64,000 nucleotides of DNA from Microbacterium sp. 1S1 (GTDB lineage: Bacteria; Actinomycetota; Actinomycetes; Actinomycetales; Microbacteriaceae), in contig NZ_CP043430.1 of NCBI RefSeq assembly GCF_008271365.1, positions 372,001-436,000 on the forward strand, written 5' to 3'. Below, in pieces: positions 61,641-64,000 of this stretch. The notes beneath the pieces were generated by a model. The model was not told where the DNA came from. It made no database searches and saw nothing but the letters and a program-made list of their open reading frames with translations. Positions within the stretch are counted from its first letter, which is position 1; every line of letters starts with the position of its first letter. The position numbers and the translations under genes are program-made.

Positions 61641-62618
61641 ATGTCCTGGATCGTCACCGGCGGCGCCGGCTACATCGGTGCCCACGTCGTCCGCGCCCTC
61701 GCGGAGGCCGGACTCTCCCCCGTCGTCCTGGACGACCTGTCCAGCGGCGTGGCCTCCTTCGTGCCGGAGGGCGTGCCCTTCGTGCAGGGCAGCATCCTCG
61801 ACCGCGCCCTCGTCGAAGAGGCGCTGCGCACGCACGAGGCGGAGGGCGTGATCCACGTCGCGGGCTACAAGTACGCCGGTGTCTCGGTCCAACGCCCCCT
61901 GCACACCTACGCGCAGAACGTCGAGGGGACGCGGATCATCCTCGAGGCGATGGAGGCGGCGGGCGTCGCGAACATGGTCTTCTCCTCCTCGGCGGCCGTG
62001 TTCGGCACCCCTGATGTCTCGCTCGTCGTCGAGGACACCGCCAAGAAGCCGGCGAGCCCCTACGGCGAGTCGAAGCTCATCGGCGAGTGGCTGCTCCGCG
62101 ACCAGGCGATCGCGACCGCCGACTCCGACCGCCCGCTGCGCCACACGTCGCTGCGGTACTTCAACGTCGTCGGCTCGGCTGACCCGACGGTCTACGACGT
62201 CAGCCCGCACAACCTCTTCCCGATCGTCTTCGAGGCACTGATCGAGGGCCGCACCCCGAAGATCTTCGGCGATGACTACGACACCCCCGACGGCACGAAC
62301 GTCCGCGACTACGTGCACGTCGGTGACATCGCGGCCGCCCACGTCGCGGCGGCGGAGCGCCTGGCCTCGGGCGCCCCGATCGAGCCGGCGTACAACCTCG
62401 GTTCCGGCGACGGGCTCAGCGTGAAGCAGATCATGGACGCGGTCGCCCGCGTCACGGGCATCGACTTCACCCCCGAGATCGGCCCGCGCCGCCCGGGAGA
62501 CCCGGACCGGATCGTGGCGACGGGCGAGCTCGCGGCACGCGACCTCGACTGGACCATGCGCTACACCGTCGACGAGATGGTGCGCACGGGCTGGGAGGCG
62601 CGGCGCGCCGCCGGCTGA
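61641..62618 (+). CDS. galE: UDP-glucose 4-epimerase
   Basis: A 325-residue extended short-chain dehydrogenase: TGGAGYIGAHVVRAL (NAD loop), catalytic Ser in FSSSAAVFG, and YxxxK in SPYGESK. FNVVGSADP and RDYVHVGDIA(A) are GalE-type motifs. It regenerates UDP-glucose from UDP-galactose. AGGAGAGGAA precedes the ATG; it lies 46 bp after galK and ends 1 bp from the convergent MFS gene. Confidence 0.93.
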   Translation: MSWIVTGGAGYIGAHVVRALAEAGLSPVVLDDLSSGVASFVPEGVPFVQGSILDRALVEEALRTHEAEGVIHVAGYKYAGVSVQRPLHTYAQNVEGTRIILEAMEAAGVANMVFSSSAAVFGTPDVSLVVEDTAKKPASPYGESKLIGEWLLRDQAIATADSDRPLRHTSLRYFNVVGSADPTVYDVSPHNLFPIVFEALIEGRTPKIFGDDYDTPDGTNVRDYVHVGDIAAAHVAAAERLASGAPIEPAYNLGSGDGLSVKQIMDAVARVTGIDFTPEIGPRRPGDPDRIVATGELAARDLDWTMRYTVDEMVRTGWEARRAAG

Positions 62619-62619
62619 C

Positions 62620-63945
62620 TCAGAGGTCGCGCGTGCGGATGGGGTAGAGCCAGAAGCACAGCCAGCCGAGGGCCGTGAAGGCGAGCGGGATGACCGCCAG
62701 CATGAGCCGGATACCGCCGTCGACGGTCTCGGGCTGCGCGTCGCCGAGCTCGGCATCGAAACCGGTCGCGGTCAGCACGGCGGCGGCCACGATCGCCTGG
62801 AGGACCACGGAGCCGCGCACGACGAACCCGTTCACGCCGAAGTACGCCCCCTCCCGCCGATGCCCCGTGCGGAGCGCGTCGTCGTCGATGATCTGGGCCA
62901 GCACGACCTCGAGCAGCTGCAGCAGCCCGCCGACCCCGACTCCGACCGCCACCCCGACGAGGGACGCCCCGAGCACGGAGGTCGGGAACAGGTACCCGAG
63001 CATCGAGATCCCGAACACGGCGACGCTCCACAGCAGCGCCGTCCGCGGCGAGGTGCGCCTGACCACCGCGCTCCACAGCACGATCGACGGGATGGCCGTG
63101 AGGAAGATGGCTCCGAGCAGCAGACTCCCCTCCCCCTCGGCCGCCCCGAGCGAGTAGCGGACGTAGAAGGGGACGGCGGCGAGGATCACGGCGATCGAGG
63201 TCTGCACGCAGAGGGAGCCGAGCACGTAGGGCACGAACGCGCGGTTGCGGAACGTGTAGACGAGCTGATCGCGCCAGCGCATGGCCTCGGATGCGGTCTC
63301 CGGGACGCGGCGCTCGACCATGCCCCCGAGGAAGGACCACACGAGCAGCACGAGGCAGACGCCCGACAGCACGAGCGCCATGCCCGGCCAGCCGATCGCG
63401 TCGTAGAGGGCGGGCGCACCCGCCGTACCGAGGACCATGCCGAGGATGGCGAAGATCTGCCGCGGCACGTTCCCGCGGGCACGCTCCTCCGTGGTCCGGA
63501 AGATCTCCGGGAAGAGCGCCGAGATGTTGAGCACCACCACGACGAAAGCGATGTCGTAGACCGCCACCACGACGAGGAACCAGACGATGAGCCCGGCGGC
63601 CGGGAGCGCGGGCGGCATCCACACGAGCGCGAAGGCGACCACGAGCGGCACGATGCCGAGCCCGATCCACGGGATGCGCCGGCCCCACGGAGTGCGGATC
63701 CGGTCCGACAGCGCCCCGACGACGGGGTTGAGCGCCGCGTTGAGGATGCCGTGCGCGATCATGGCCCCCGCCACCCACCCCGCAGGGACGGCGAGATGGG
63801 AGACGTAGAAGTACACGACGAAAGCCGAGAAGGTCTGCGTCATCAGTTGCGTCGGGAACCCCGAGGCCCCGAACGCGACGGCCTGCGAACGGGTCGGCGC
63901 GGCGTCGATCCTGCGATCGCGCAGCCGCTCCGCGAGCGAGGTCAT
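62620..63945 (-). CDS. MFS transporter, GPH (glycoside-pentoside-hexuronide) type
   Basis: A 441-residue transporter with 12 helices. It has NAALNPVVGALSDRIRTPWGRRIPWI, the GPH/MFS loop motif after helix 2, and RREGAYFGVNGFVVRGSVVLQ late. It probably imports or exports a sugar or glycoside with a cation. It overlaps an upstream gene by ATGA and converges on galE, so it may belong to a different sugar operon running in from the right. Confidence 0.85.
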   Translation of the reverse strand: MTSLAERLRDRRIDAAPTRSQAVAFGASGFPTQLMTQTFSAFVVYFYVSHLAVPAGWVAGAMIAHGILNAALNPVVGALSDRIRTPWGRRIPWIGLGIVPLVVAFALVWMPPALPAAGLIVWFLVVVAVYDIAFVVVVLNISALFPEIFRTTEERARGNVPRQIFAILGMVLGTAGAPALYDAIGWPGMALVLSGVCLVLLVWSFLGGMVERRVPETASEAMRWRDQLVYTFRNRAFVPYVLGSLCVQTSIAVILAAVPFYVRYSLGAAEGEGSLLLGAIFLTAIPSIVLWSAVVRRTSPRTALLWSVAVFGISMLGYLFPTSVLGASLVGVAVGVGVGGLLQLLEVVLAQIIDDDALRTGHRREGAYFGVNGFVVRGSVVLQAIVAAAVLTATGFDAELGDAQPETVDGGIRLMLAVIPLAFTALGWLCFWLYPIRTRDL

Positions 63946-64000
63946 CGGCCGCCTCCCCGCTGCACGTCCCGCAGCGCTCGCCAGCCGACGCGAACGAGAC
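63942..64000 (-). CDS. C-terminal end of an upstream gene (partial)
   Basis: The minus-strand frame ending in a TGA at 63942-63944 encodes ...LVRVGWRALRDVQRGGGR and overlaps the MFS start as ATGA. Only 19 codons are in the window, so no function can be given. Confidence 0.45.
   Translation of the reverse strand, partial: LVRVGWRALRDVQRGGGR

Overview
The window is high-GC DNA with dense, often ATGA- or GTGA-overlapping genes. Many genes have leaderless starts: a TAnnnT-type -10 box ends 6-7 nt before the start codon. The gene families (CmtR-type ArsR, MmyB-type XRE regulators, Rv2747-like ArgA, cydABDC, ClpC, DUF2795, DUF993, DUF2264) point to an actinobacterium, most likely a Microbacterium-like member of Microbacteriaceae. 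This placement rests on gene content and style, not on a marker-gene comparison. I see no phage, transposase, integrase, plasmid or CRISPR gene. It reads as ordinary chromosome with one catabolic accessory block and several families of intergenic repeats.

Layout. 0-2.1 kb: the end of a zinc ABC transporter operon (aztC, aztD). 2.2-11.5 kb: a mixed stretch with a YihY/BrkB membrane protein, an aminoglycoside-kinase-like protein, a cyclodeaminase, an orphan MmyB domain overlapping tail to tail with a full XRE-MmyB regulator, two alpha/beta hydrolases and a TagD-like nucleotidyltransferase. 11.6-14 kb: a CmtR-type metal sensor with a CDF exporter, then a TetR regulator with a GAP-family membrane protein. 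14-18.3 kb: a fatty acid desaturase, a GNAT with a tiny leader ORF, tRNA-Ser(CGA), a MetE-like barrel protein and a putative 2OG-Fe(II) oxygenase. 18.3-24.8 kb: a cytochrome bd operon (regulator-cydA-cydB-cydD-cydC); cydC is frameshifted in its Walker A motif. 24.9-30.9 kb: radA, an SseB-like protein, an anchored exported protein, argA and clpC.

31-33.3 kb: three tandem DUF2975-like membrane proteins plus a small Cro/C1-type regulator, behind a 45-bp palindrome that covers the promoter. 33.4-44 kb: a lipoprotein, a dicarboxylate symporter, a Na+/H+ antiporter, a MerR/Hsp20/DUF2795 stress group, a luciferase-like monooxygenase, a DUF559-type protein, pheA and pgm. 44.1-46.9 kb: an NMT1/THI5-type ABC transporter. 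47-58.1 kb: a carbohydrate or sugar-acid catabolic block with glycerate kinase, two LacI-type sensors (one a DeoR-LacI hybrid), two TIM-barrel isomerase/epimerases, DUF993, Gfo/Idh/MocA oxidoreductase, D-2-hydroxyacid dehydrogenase and DUF2264. 58.1-64 kb: a LacI regulator, galT-galK-galE and a GPH-type MFS transporter.

How parts fit together. The best candidate for a poorly described system is the 47-58 kb block. An oxidoreductase, a DUF993 barrel and isomerase/epimerase barrels are translationally coupled and probably process an oxidised sugar or glycoside. The divergent hydroxyacid dehydrogenase-DUF2264 pair and the glycerate kinase look like further steps of the same route. Other points for follow-up are the cydC frameshift, the triplicated DUF2975 operon with its long operator, two leaderless mini-ORFs coupled to downstream genes, and the intergenic repeat families.
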